DNA of 64,000 nt from Candidatus Protistibacter heckmannii (lineage in GTDB: Bacteria; Pseudomonadota; Gammaproteobacteria; Burkholderiales; Burkholderiaceae), in contig JALBVF010000001.1 in NCBI GenBank assembly GCA_025050535.1, forward strand, positions 62,001 through 126,000, read 5' to 3'. Below, piece by piece: positions 40,765 through 49,737 of the stretch. Positions within the stretch are counted from its first letter, which is position 1. Every line of letters begins with the position of its first letter. A program made the position numbers and the translations under genes. The notes beneath the pieces are model-generated. The model did no database searches. It was not told the origin of the DNA and saw only the letters and a program-made list of their open reading frames with translations.

Positions 40765-40783
40765 GCCACGGGTAGGCCGTGGC
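40765..40783. terminator. Hairpin between convergent genes, possible terminator
   Basis: GCCACGG and CCGTGGC form a perfect 7-bp stem with a 5-base loop between the 3' ends of the 72-codon remnant and rfaE2. The T runs on either side are weak, so termination may be inefficient. Confidence 0.35.
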
Positions 40784-40830
40784 GGCCTGATTTCATCGAT
40801 TCGATCTGGAATGCGCTCGTCGCGCCGGGC

Positions 40831-41379
40831 TCAAGCCTGGCCGCGGGCTTTCTTCAACAGCGCGGTGGTCGAGCGCTCGTGCAGGAAGGGGATCGCCAGC
40901 GCCTTGCCGCCCCAGCTGCGCACGGCGGCGGTCTCTTCCAGGCTGTCGATGTCGTAGTCGCCTCCCTTGACGTAGATGTCGGGGCGGATCTCCCGGATCA
41001 GCGCCACCGGCGTCTTCTCCTCGAACATCACCACCAGGTCCACCGCCTCCAGCGCCGCGAGCAGCGCGGCGCGGTCGGCCTGGCCGTTCATCGGCCGGTC
41101 ATCGCCCTTGCCGAGCATGCGCACCGAGGCGTCGGTGTTCAGGCCGATGGCGAGGGCCGCGCCCAGGGCGCGCGCCTGCGCGAGGTAGGTGGCGTGGCCA
41201 CGGTGCAGGATGTCGAAGACTCCGTTGGTGAAGACCATGGGCCGCGGGAGGGCGGCCAGGCGCGCGGACAGGTCCGCGCGCACGCAGAGCTTGCGCTCGA
41301 AGGCGGGTGCGGCGGACAGCGGGGATTGAGGTTCCGCCGGTGTGGCGGAACCGCTTGCGCCGGAACCGGCGTGCGCCAA
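40831..41379 (-). CDS. rfaE2: D-glycero-beta-D-manno-heptose 1-phosphate adenylyltransferase
   Basis: This 182-residue nucleotidyltransferase has MVFTNGVFDILHRGHATYLA with the HxGH-type site, LAIGLNTDASVRMLGKG, EKTPVALIREIRPDIYVKGG and LHERSTTALLKK. It makes ADP-heptose for lipopolysaccharide inner core. It is the stand-alone adenylyltransferase (RfaE domain II), as expected for this group. It starts immediately downstream of the ferritin-like gene on the same strand (stop at 41380, ATG at 41379), so the two are probably co-transcribed. The frame is intact, so the cell probably still makes a heptose-containing LPS core. Confidence 0.9.
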   Translation of the reverse strand: MAHAGSGASGSATPAEPQSPLSAAPAFERKLCVRADLSARLAALPRPMVFTNGVFDILHRGHATYLAQARALGAALAIGLNTDASVRMLGKGDDRPMNGQADRAALLAALEAVDLVVMFEEKTPVALIREIRPDIYVKGGDYDIDSLEETAAVRSWGGKALAIPFLHERSTTALLKKARGQA

Positions 41380-42258
41380 TTACACCGCCTGCGGGGCGGG
41401 CTCTCCGCCGGCGGGGCCCGCGGCCGCGACGATGCGCGCGGCCACTTCCTTGCGGTAGCGGTTCAGGTCCTGCACGGTGTCGAAGGTGCGCTCGAACAGC
41501 AGCGAGAGGTTGTGCAGGATGCGCTCAATGACCTTCTTCTCCCACAGCTCGTCGAAGCGGATCTGCGCGTCGAGCCAGCGCTCGAGCCAGTCCGGATCGG
41601 GCAGGCGGGACTGCACGGTGTCGCGCGGGAACAGTGCCTTGTTCACGTGCAGGTTGGTCGGATGCAGCGGCTTTTCGGTGCGGCGCGCGGCGGCCATCAG
41701 CACGCCGATCTTGGCGAAGGCGGTGCGGGCGACGTCGCCGAACTGCGTCATGGCCTTCTTCATGTAGCGCAGATAGGCGCCGCCGTGGCGGGCTTCGTCC
41801 TGCGACAGCGTCCGGTAGATGTGCTTGATCACCGGCTCGGTGTGCCATTCTGCGGCGCGGCGGTACCAGTGATTCAGGCGGATTTCGCCGCAGAAATGTA
41901 GCATCAGGGTTTCGAGCGGCGGCGCGGGGTCGAATTCAAAGCGCACGGCATGCAGCTCTTCTTCGGAGGGCAGAAATTCCGGACGGAAACGGCGCAGATA
42001 TTCCATCAGCACCAGAGAATGCTTCTGCTCTTCGAAGAACCAGATGCTGATAAAGGCCGAGAAATCGGAGTCATGCCGATAATCGCGCAAGAACATTTCC
42101 GTGGCCGGCAGCGCCGCCCATTCGGTCATGGCGTTCATCTTGATGGTTTCGGCCTGCTCATCGGACAGCATGGCGGGATCGAAATCCCCCCACGGAATAT
42201 CCTTGTCCATATTCCAGCGCACTGCCTCGAGCGATTTGTACAACACTGGATACAGCAT
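41380..42258 (-). CDS. Ferritin-like di-iron domain protein
   Basis: This 292-residue helical protein carries FFEEQKHSLVLMEYLRRF and LSQDEARHGGAYLRYMKK. These are paired ExxH-type motifs of ferritin-like di-iron proteins, spaced as in acyl-ACP desaturase relatives. Upstream helices hold TEWAALPATEMFLRDY and FCGEIRLNHWYRRAAEWH. The specific reaction is not known to me; relatives sit next to rfaE2 in Alcaligenaceae. The frame is complete. IS-A copy 3 lies 68 bp upstream of its start and may affect its promoter. Confidence 0.75.
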   Translation of the reverse strand: MLYPVLYKSLEAVRWNMDKDIPWGDFDPAMLSDEQAETIKMNAMTEWAALPATEMFLRDYRHDSDFSAFISIWFFEEQKHSLVLMEYLRRFRPEFLPSEEELHAVRFEFDPAPPLETLMLHFCGEIRLNHWYRRAAEWHTEPVIKHIYRTLSQDEARHGGAYLRYMKKAMTQFGDVARTAFAKIGVLMAAARRTEKPLHPTNLHVNKALFPRDTVQSRLPDPDWLERWLDAQIRFDELWEKKVIERILHNLSLLFERTFDTVQDLNRYRKEVAARIVAAAGPAGGEPAPQAV

Positions 42259-42326
42259 TATTGGCCTGCCCTTAAAAAGTTCTCGCGATTTTAACAGAGA
42301 GCCAGGGCCACTCTAAGACCGGATTA

Positions 42327-43440
42327 TTGATCCGGCATTGAAACAATGAACTCAAGCAGCATACCGAACCGGCGCATGTTCGAAGTAGCTCTTGACGCGC
42401 TCGGGCTGTCGCTAAACGCTGAGCAGATGCTGGCGCGTGGCCTTCACCAGTTGCAGCTTCGAGCGAGCTGGAGCGAGTTTGGTGCCGACCTGCTTCAGGT
42501 CGGCATTGGCCATTTCGTTGGGGCTCAGTTCGGGGCTGTAGCTGGGCAAGTAGAAGACTTCAATCTCGTGCTTTTGCTCGGCCAGCCAGGCCTTTACGGG
42601 CTTGCTGTAGTGCACGCGCAGGTTGTCCAGGATCAGGTAGATCTTTCGGCCGGCATCCTTGACCAGCCGGCGCAGGAAATCGATCAGGATGTCGGCGCTC
42701 AACGCTCCGTCGAAGGTCTGCCAGCGCATCTGGCCCTTGTTGGTGACGGTGGAGATCACCGACAAGCCGTGGCGCTTGTTGTTCACGCGAATCACGGGCG
42801 TCTGGCCTTGCGGGGCGTAGCTGTGCCCGCGCACGTCGTCGCGGCGCACGCCGGTCTCGTCGCCCCAGTGAATTTTGGCCCCCTCAGCCTTGGCGCAGGC
42901 GGCGATCACCGGGTAGTCCTCGTCGAGCCACTTTTTCACCGCCGCCGGCGACTGCTCGTAGGCCTTCTTCATGGGCTTTTTCGGCGTGAAGCCCCAACGC
43001 TCCAGATACAGGCCCATCGTGCGAACGGCCAGCTTGATGCCTTATCGGTTAAGGATCAACTCGGCCACTGCCTGGCGGCTCCACAGCGCGTAGATCATCT
43101 TCAACTGGTCGGGCGTGCGGTCGAGGATCAGCCGCTGAACCTCGCGCTCCTGCTCCGCCGTCAGCGTTCTGCCCGTACCCTGCGGGCGCCCGGGGCGCTC
43201 AACGTCGAGGGCCTTCCACCCGCTCGCGCGATACGCCTTCACCGCCGCAATGAGCGTCGTGTTCGACATCTCGCATTGCGCCGCCGCGTCCTTCAGGCTC
43301 ACGCCATCCAGCCGCATCTTCACCACACGTCGGCGCCGTTCGTTCAGGGCAGCTACCGGCAGCGTTCTCGAGTCGATTTTATCCCTGCAACAGCAGACTC
43401 TATATCACTCAATAAGCTCAATGTTTAAGTGCTGGATCAA
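42327..43440 (-). mobile_element. IS-A copy 3 (IS630-type, 1114 bp)
   Basis: The element has full-length form, flanked by TA (42325-42326 and 43441-43442), with ends TTGATCCGGCATTGAAACA and TTGATCCAGCACTTAAACA. It separates the ferritin-like gene from the B12-binding regulator remnant and truncates the latter's 3' end. Confidence 0.93.
42352..43386 (-). pseudogene. IS-A transposase (copy 3), start lost and two stops
   Basis: The 345-codon frame matches copies 1 and 4, but the initiator ATG is changed to AGG (43384-43386). It carries the shared TAA (about 43039-43041) and TAG (about 42409-42411). The catalytic motifs HWGDETG, LILDN and SPELSPNEM are intact. Confidence 0.88.
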
Positions 43441-44060
43441 TATGATGACAACCGCAAGACAGTCATTTTTCTCCATTCCGTGAGCGCGGGCTCTATGTCG
43501 TCCAGATCGAGCATGACTTTCACCCCCTCGGGCAGCCTCGGGACCCGGGCGAGTCCCACGCCGCCGGCCCAGATCTGAACCCCGGCCGGCAGCAGGGCGC
43601 GCAGATCGCGCAGCCCGGCGGCCACGGCGCGCGGCAACTGGGTGCTGGAAAACGACAGGGCGACGATATCCGCGCCTTGGGCGCGCACTGCCTTGACGAT
43701 GTCCGCCGGCGGCGTCTGCACGCCAAGCGACAGGCAGCCCGTCCCCGCCACGCTCATCATGGCCTCCACCATCAGCAGGCCCAGCCCGTGCGACTCCTGG
43801 GGTAGGGTGGTGAGAAGAACGAGGGGCTTCAGCGTGGCCTGCACACCTTCGGGCGCCTAGCCCGCCGCGGCGCCGCTCGCCGCCCAGCCCATCTTGCCCA
43901 GGGCGCTGCGCAGGACGACGGTTAGCTGCTCGGTGAAGAGGTGTTCCTCGTAGACCTCGAACTCCCCGCGCGCCCAGCCCTGGCCCACGAGCTGGACGAG
44001 CGGCGCGGCCACCTCGGTGACGAAATGCGCCAGCCCGCGCCGCGGAGCCGGCGGGCCCGG
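43441..44060 (-). pseudogene. B12-binding MerR-type (LitR/CarH-like) regulator, C-terminal remnant
   Basis: The frame contains the helical cap (AHFVTEVAAPLVQLVGQGWA, FEVYEEHLFTEQLTVVLRSA), then a TAG at about 43858-43860. The cobalamin-binding Rossmann domain follows (LLTTLPQESHGLGLLMVEAM, CLSLGVQTPPADIVKAVRAQ, ADIVALSFSSTQLP, GVQIWAGGVG). The His of the E-x-H-type cobalamin motif is present in ESHGLG. The N-terminal MerR DNA-binding domain is gone, deleted up to the glutathione peroxidase fragment. The 3' end is formed by IS-A copy 3, which supplies a TGA after Ser-Ser-Tyr. Family members sense light through adenosylcobalamin. Confidence 0.78.
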
Positions 44061-44564
44061 CCGCGAGCGCCCCCTCGGCGGGCTGCCCGGAAACGCTCAA
44101 CTTCACCTTCCCATGCCTGCAGGACGAGGCCGCGCAGAACCTCTGCCAGTACAAGGGCAAGGTGGTCCTGGTGGTGAACACCGCCAGCTACTGCGGCTAC
44201 ACCGGCCAGTACAAGAGCCTGGAAGAGCTCTACGCCAAATACAAGGACCGCGGCCTGGTGATCCTAGGCTTCCCGTCCAACGACTTCGAGCAGGAGCCGG
44301 GAAGCAACAAGGAAATCGCCGACTTCTGCACCAACACCTATGCGGTGAAATTCCCGATGTTCAGCAAGTCCTCGGTGAGCGGCGCGCGCCAACGCCATGT
44401 ACAAGATGCTGGCGCAGAAGACCGGGCAGCGCCCGGGCTGGAATTTCTACAAATTCCTGCTCGACCGCGACGGCAAGCCCGTGGCGCACTACGCCAGCAT
44501 GGTCTCGCCGCTGGACCGCAGCGTGACCTCGCAGATCGAAAAGCTGCTGGCCAAGGCTTCCTGA
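44061..44564 (+). pseudogene. Glutathione peroxidase, start lost and frameshifted
   Basis: The readable part has LNFTFPCLQDE, GKVVLVVNTASYCGYTGQYK with the peroxidatic Cys, GLVILGFPSNDFEQEPGSN and FCTNTYAVKFPMFSKSSV. A frameshift near 44390 moves the end (MYKMLAQKTGQRPGWNFYKF, LDRSVTSQIEKLLAKAS) to another frame, stopping at 44562-44564. The start codon and secretion signal are missing at the junction with the regulator. The enzyme normally reduces peroxides with thiols. It belongs to the adjacent light/oxidative-stress set. Confidence 0.83.
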
Positions 44565-44580
44565 GCCGGTTTTCCTGACC

Positions 44581-45338
44581 ATGGACGTCGCCATCGCCGG
44601 CCTGTCCTGCGCCTATTCCATGGCGACCCGGGGCGCGGGCGTGCGCCCCGTGCTCTACGAGGCGCAGGACCACATCGGCGGCCACACCAACACGGTGGAC
44701 CTCACGCTGGACACGCCCGACGGCACGCTGACCCACGGCGTGGACACCAGCTTCCTGGTCTTCAACCACCGCACCTATCCGCTGCTCAAGGCGCTGTTCG
44801 CCGAGCTCAAGGTCGCCAGCCCCGCCTCGAAGATGTCCTTCTCCGTCTCGCTGCACGGCGAGGGCGGAGGGCGCGACGCCGGCCGTGGCCTCGAATGGGC
44901 GGGCGGCAGCCTGAGCGCCGTCTTCGCCCAGCACCGCAATCTCGCAGACCCGCGCTTTCTCGGCATGCTCGCCGACATCCTTTGCTTCAACCGGCTGGGC
45001 ACGCGCTTGGCCGAGGAGATGGACGCGCGCGCCGCGGTCCAGCCGGCCGGGGCGGCCAGCCGGTGATCGTGAGCCTCAATCCCTTCGTCGAGCCGGACCC
45101 CGCCAAGGTCGCGCGCGAGATCACATACAGCCATCCCGTCTTCGACAACGCCGCCGTCGCCGCCCAGGCGCGGCTTCCAGGCATCCAGGGCCTGAACCGC
45201 ACCTGGTTCTGCGGCGCCTGGACCGGCTACGGCTTTCACGAAGACGGCCTGCGTTCGGGGCTGGAGACGGCGCGAGCCCTGCTGCCCCTGGCGGCCGGCG
45301 GCGTGCCGCTGCGGCCGCGCGAGACGGCACTGATCTGA
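44581..45338 (+). pseudogene. FAD/NAD-binding oxidoreductase (COG2907-like), deletions and frameshift
   Basis: The N-terminus reads MDVAIAGLSCAYSMA: the GxGxxG dinucleotide loop has lost several residues compared with the usual VGxGIAGLSCAY. VLYEAQDHIGGHTNTVD, HGVDTSFLVFNHRTYPLL and ILCFNRLG follow, then a jump near 45055. The C-terminus is in another frame (ITYSHPVFDNAAVAAQARLP, WFCGAWTGYGFHEDGLRSG), ending at 45338. About 250 of the usual 420 or so residues remain. This gene regularly precedes DUF1365 and cfa. Confidence 0.82.
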
Positions 45339-45348
45339 GGTGGACGGC

Positions 45349-46143
45349 ATGCAAGCACGCCAAGCTCCCACCGCGCCGCAGCTATGCTTTGGTGAAGTGC
45401 GCCACGCGCGCCTCGCGCCCAAGGCCAACCGCTTCCGCTACGGCGTGCATTTCCTGCGCCTGCCGCTGCGCCGCGATGCCTAGAAGCCGCTGCGCCTGGG
45501 CCGGCTGCTCGCGCACAACCACTTCGGCCTGCTAGGCTTCCACGACGCCGACCACGGCGACGGCCGGACCGATCCGCTCGACTGGATCGACGCGCTGCTG
45601 CGTGCGCAGGGCGTGGACGACGCCGACGGCGAGATCTGGCTGCAATGCTTCCCGCGCGTGCTCGGCTATGTGTTCAACCCGGTGAGCTTCTGGTTCTGCG
45701 AACGCGCCGACGGCGCGCTGTGCGCCGTGCTCTGCGAGGTCAACAACACCTTCGGCGAGCGCCACTGCTATCTGCTCGCCGACCCTGCCGGCGCGGCGCT
45801 GCCCTGGGGCCGGGAGCTGGAGGCGGCCAAGGTCTTCCACGTCTCGCCCTTCTGCAAGGTCGAGGGCGGCTACCGCTTCATGCAGGCGAGCGGCAAGGAA
45901 GGCGGCCTGCTACGCACGGTGGCGCGCATCGACTACGCGGGCACCGTGGACCGGATCGAGACGAGCATCAGCGGCGAGGCCTTCTCGCTCACGCGCGCCG
46001 CCGCGCTGCGCGCCTTCTTCTGCTATCCGCTGATGACCTTCTCGGTCACCGCGCACATCCATCTGCAGGCGCTGCGGCTCTGGCGAAATCGGCTGCCTTT
46101 CTTCTCCAAGCCCGCGCCGCCGGCCACGGAGGTGAGCCGATGA
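45349..46143 (+). pseudogene. DUF1365 family protein, single TAG
   Basis: The frame from ATG 45349 (MQARQAPTAPQLCFGEVRHA) is interrupted only by TAG at 45481-45483 (codon 45). It then runs to 46143 with RVLGYVFNPVSFWFCERADG, VNNTFGERHCYLL, KVFHVSPFCKVEGGYRF and CYPLMTFSVTAHIHLQALRL, the DUF1365 pattern. The function is unsettled; it is almost always next to a COG2907 oxidoreductase and a cfa-like methyltransferase, suggesting fatty-acid modification. Its stop overlaps the cfa ATG. Confidence 0.87.
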
Positions 46144-47474
46144 GGGAACGGATTTCGGCTCCCATCGGCGAGATGGGCGGGGAGATGAGCGGCGGCATGG
46201 GTGGTGGCATAAGCGGCGGCACGGACGGCGGCAACCTGCGCGACGCGCCCGGCGAGAACGGCTCGGCCCAGCGCCTGGACGTTGGCGGGCTACCCACCAC
46301 GGCGCGGCTGGCCTTGGCGGTGCTCGGCCGGCTCCGGCACGGCCGCCTGGAGCTGACGCTACCCGACGGCCGCCGCGCGAGCTTCGGCCCGGCGCAGCAT
46401 GAGCGCGCCCAGATCGTCCTGCGCGACTGGAGCGCGCCGGCGGCGGCGCTGCGCACGGGCGACATCGGCTTCGCCCAGAGTTATATCTACGGCGGCTGGG
46501 ACACCGAGGACTTCGTCGCCCTGCTCAAGCTGCTGCTGCGCAACCGCGAGGCGGTGCAGCGCTTCTACTACGGCAGCTGGTGGGGCAGGCTGCTCTACCG
46601 GCTGCGCCACCTGAGCAAGCGCAACACGCGCAAGGGCAGCCAGCGCAACATCCATGCGCACTACGACATCGGCAACGCCTTCTATCGGCTCTGGCTGGAT
46701 CCATCGATGACCTATTCCAGCGCGCTCTTCGGCGACGGCGAGCAGGAGCGCACGCTGGAGGAGGTGCAGCAGGCCAAATACCGGCGCATCCTCGACGAGT
46801 TGGGCCTGGCGGCCGGCGCGCGGGTGCTGGAGATCGTCTGCGGTTGGGGCGGCTTCGCGGAGATGGCGCTGCGCGACGGCGTCTGCGTGACCGGGCTCAC
46901 GCTCTCGACCGAACAGCTCGAGCACGCCCGCGCGCGCTGCGAACGCGCGGCGGCCGGCGCGCTCTACAGCGTGGAGGCCGACCTGCGGCTGTAGGACTAC
47001 CGAAACTGCGACGGCCAGTTCGACGGTGAGACCTCGATCGAGATGTTCGAGGCGGTGAGCGAGGCCTATTGGCCTGACTACTTCGCCTGCCTAGCGCGCA
47101 ACCTCAAGCCCGGCGCGCGGGCCTGTGTGCAGAGCATCGTGATCGACGGCGTGCTGTTAGAGCGCTACCGCGAAGGCACCGACTTCATCCAGCAGTACAT
47201 CTTCCCCGGCGGCATGCTGCCCAGCACCGAAGTCTTTCGCGAGCAGGCGCGCCGCGTCAGGCTCCAGGTCGTGAACGAACTGGCCTTCGGCCGCGACTAT
47301 ACGCGCACCCTGGCCGAATGGCGGCGCAGCTTCCATGCGCGGCGCGAGGACATCCTCGCCCAGGGCTTCGACGAGCGCTTCCTGCGCACCTGGGATTTCT
47401 ACCTGAGCTATTGCGAGGCCGGCTTCGCCCTGGGCCGCCTCGACGTGATCCAGTTCACCCTGCGGCGCCCTTGA
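46140..47474 (+). pseudogene. cfa: Cyclopropane-fatty-acid synthase-like methyltransferase, single TAG
   Basis: The 445-codon frame is broken only by TAG at 46992-46994 (codon 285), where relatives have LQDYR, consistent with CAG to TAG. Cfa motifs include HYDIGNAFYRLWLDPSMTYS, VLEIVCGWGGFAEMA (SAM site; relatives have EIGCGWG), LTLSTEQLEHA, IEMFEAVSEAYW, FIQQYIFPGGMLP and FGRDYTRTLAEWRR. The N-terminus carries a Gly/Met-rich repetitive stretch (GEMGGEMSGGMGGGISGG), probably local expansion. It transfers a methyl group to unsaturated phospholipid acyl chains. The start overlaps the DUF1365 stop. Confidence 0.88.
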
Positions 47475-47548
47475 GGCCGCGCGGACGAGCCGCCGGCCCC
47501 GCCGGCTGCTAGCATATGCACCATGCTGTATTCGAAAGTGGGGTAGCC

Positions 47549-48154
47549 ATGCTGAACATTCCGATCCTCCTGGGCGCGCCCGGGCGCCGCGCCGCGCACG
47601 CGAGGCTGGCGGGGCTGGCGATGGCGGCGGCGCTCGGCGCGGCCGGCGCGCTCACGGGCTGCGCGGAGGTCGTGCCGGCGCAATACACGCGCGCACAGCC
47701 CACGCTCGATCCGCGAATGTTCTTCAACGGCACAGTGGACGCCTGGGGCGTCTTCACCGACCGCAAGGGGCTCGTGACCAAGCGCTTCACCGCCGTGTTC
47801 CGCTGCGAATGGAAGACGGTGGACGGCGTGGAGACCGGCACCCTGGACGAGGAATTCAAGTACAGCGACGACACCCGCCAGCGCCGTGTCTGGACGCTGC
47901 GCAAGACCGGAGAGGGTCTGCTCACGGGCAGCGCGTCGGACGTGGTCGGCGAGGCGGCGGGCAGCTACGCGGGCAACGCGCTGAACTGGAAATACACGCT
48001 CGCCATCACCGTGGACGACCAGATCTACCACGTGCAGTTCGACGACTGGATGTACCAGATGGACAACCAGACGATGCTCAGCCGCGCGACGATGAACAAG
48101 CTCGGAATGCGCCTGGGCGATCTGACCATGTCGATGAGAAGGCGCCGCGACTGA
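47549..48154 (+). CDS. DUF3833 lipoprotein-like protein
   Basis: This intact 201-residue protein has a long hydrophobic N-terminus ending in a lipobox-like LTGC, then RMFFNGTVDAWGVFTDRKG, FRCEWKTVDGVETGTLDEEF, GSYAGNALNWKYTLAI and MDNQTMLSRATMNKLG, the DUF3833 pattern. The function is unknown; the family travels with the DUF1365/cfa set. ATG 47549 is chosen over one 33 bp upstream because it gives a standard signal peptide. It is coupled to the next gene (TGATG). Confidence 0.82.
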   Translation: MLNIPILLGAPGRRAAHARLAGLAMAAALGAAGALTGCAEVVPAQYTRAQPTLDPRMFFNGTVDAWGVFTDRKGLVTKRFTAVFRCEWKTVDGVETGTLDEEFKYSDDTRQRRVWTLRKTGEGLLTGSASDVVGEAAGSYAGNALNWKYTLAITVDDQIYHVQFDDWMYQMDNQTMLSRATMNKLGMRLGDLTMSMRRRRD

Positions 48155-48621
48155 TGACGACCAACCCGCCAAACGGATACCGCACCGCGGCCAACGCGTT
48201 CAATGATTTCTACGCCGGCCTACGCCGCGAACACCTCAACGGCCTGGGCACGCTGTACGCCGAGGACGCGCGCTTCAAGGTCCCCTTCCACCACGTGCAT
48301 GGCTGCCAGGCGATCCGCGAAGTGCTTCAGGACATGTTCGACGCCATCCTCGACCAGGTCTACGAGCCGCTGGACGTCGCGCTCGAGGGCCGGCATGCCT
48401 TCGTGGTCTGGAATTTCCACTACACCATGCGGCGCTGGAACAAGACGCGCCATTCGATCCAAGGCGTGAGCCACCTGACCTTCGGCGAGGACGGGATGAT
48501 CCACGAGCACTGCAACTACTTGAATCCGACCGAGGAGCTCTTCAGAAAGTTGCCGCTGATCGGCGCTATCATACAGCTGCTCAAGTCGGCGATGCAGATG
48601 CCGCCGTACCGAAAATATTGA
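48154..48621 (+). CDS. NTF2/SnoaL-like protein, 3' end formed by an insertion sequence
   Basis: This 155-residue frame has the cone-shaped NTF2 fold pattern (AANAFNDFYAGLRREHLNGL, TLYAEDARFKVPFHHVHG, FVVWNFHYTMRRWNKTRHSI, HLTFGEDGMIHEHCNYL). Relatives belong to the same DUF3833/cfa cluster. The last codons (PYRKY) run into IS-A copy 4: the TA target plus the first bases of the IS create TAT TGA, so the stop codon is IS-derived. Only a few C-terminal residues are likely lost, so the product may still work. Confidence 0.8.
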   Translation: MTTNPPNGYRTAANAFNDFYAGLRREHLNGLGTLYAEDARFKVPFHHVHGCQAIREVLQDMFDAILDQVYEPLDVALEGRHAFVVWNFHYTMRRWNKTRHSIQGVSHLTFGEDGMIHEHCNYLNPTEELFRKLPLIGAIIQLLKSAMQMPPYRKY

Positions 48622-49731
48622 TCCGGCATTGAAACAATGAACTCAAGCAGCATACCGAACCGGCGCATGTTCGAAGTAGCTTTTGACGCGCTCGGGCTGT
48701 CGCTAAACGCTGAGCAGATGCTGGCGCGTGGCCTTCACCAGTTGCAGCTTCGAGCGAGCTGGAGCGAGTTTGGTGCCGACCTGCTTCAGGTCGGCATTGG
48801 CCATTTCGTTGGGACTCAATTCGGGGCTGTAGCTGGGCAAGTAGAAGACTTCGATCTCGTGCTTGTGCTCGGCCAGCCAGGCCTTCACAGGCTTGCTGTG
48901 GTGCACACGCAGGTTGTCCAGGATCAGGTAGATCTTTCGGCCGGCATCCTTGACCAGCCGGCGCAGGAAGTCGATCAGGATGTCGGCGCTCAACGCTCCG
49001 TCGAAGGCCTGCCAGCGCATCTGGCCCTTGTTGGTGACGGTGGAGATCACCGACAAGCCGTGGCGCTTGTTGTTCACGCGAATCACGGGCGTCTGGCCTT
49101 GCGGGGCGTAGCTGCGCCCGCGCACGTCGTCGCGGCGCACGCCGGTCTCGTCGCCCCAGTGAATTTTGGCCCCCTCAGCCTTGGCGCAGGCGGCGATCAC
49201 CGGGTAGTCCTCGTCGAGCCACTTTTTCACCGCCGCCGGCGACTGCTCGTAGGCCTTCTTCATGGGCTTTTTCGGCGTGAAGCCCCAACGCTCCAGATAC
49301 AGGCCCATCGTGCGAACGGCCAGCTTGATGCCTTATCGGTTAAGGATCAACTCGGCCACTGCCTGGCGGCTCCACAGCGCATAGATCATCTTCAACTGGT
49401 CGGGCGTGCGGTCGCGGATCAGCCGCTGAACCTCGCGCTCCTGCTCCGCCGTCAGCGTTCTGCCCGTACCCTGCGGGCGCCCGGGGCGCTCAACGTCGAG
49501 GGCCTTCCACCCGCCCGCGCGATACGCCTTCACCGCCGCAATGAGCGTCGTGCGCGACATCTCGCATTGCGCCGCCGTGTCCTTCAGGCTCACGCCATCC
49601 AGCCGCATCTTCACCACACGTCGGCGCCGTTCGTTCAGGGCAGCTACCGGCAGCGTTCTCGAGTCGATTTTTTCCATGTAACAGCAGACTCTATATCACT
49701 CAATAAGTTCAATGTTTAAGCGCAGGATCAA
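48618..49731 (-). mobile_element. IS-A copy 4 (IS630-type, 1114 bp)
   Basis: The element has full-length form, flanked by TA (48616-48617 and 49732-49733). It is nearly identical to copy 3 and in the same orientation, bracketing the 5-kb stress cluster between 43.4 and 48.6 kb. It interrupts the 3' end of the NTF2-like gene and separates it from the MCE protein gene. Confidence 0.93.
48643..49677 (-). pseudogene. IS-A transposase (copy 4), two in-frame stops
   Basis: This is the best-preserved IS-A reading frame: ATG present (MEKIDSRTLPVAALNERRRR), no indels, complete DDE motifs. It still has the shared TAA (about 49330-49332, after LILNR) and TAG (about 48700-48702, after HLLSV). Without those two codons it would encode 344 residues. 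Confidence 0.88.
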
Positions 49732-49737
49732 TAATCC

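Noticed and set aside
42346-43428. Open frames of about 360 codons antisense to IS-A transposase
   Set aside because: They occur in the full-length IS copies only because the transposase frame is G+C-biased; no known product.
45349-47474. Possible TAG recoding or amber suppression, because DUF1365 and cfa are broken only by a TAG and IS-A has a TAG at a likely Gln position
   Set aside because: TAG still terminates intact genes in this window (lipA, dacC, infA2, yaeQ), TAA and TGA interrupt other genes, and single-base frameshifts are at least as common. Ordinary decay explains the pattern. A search for a suppressor tRNA would settle it.
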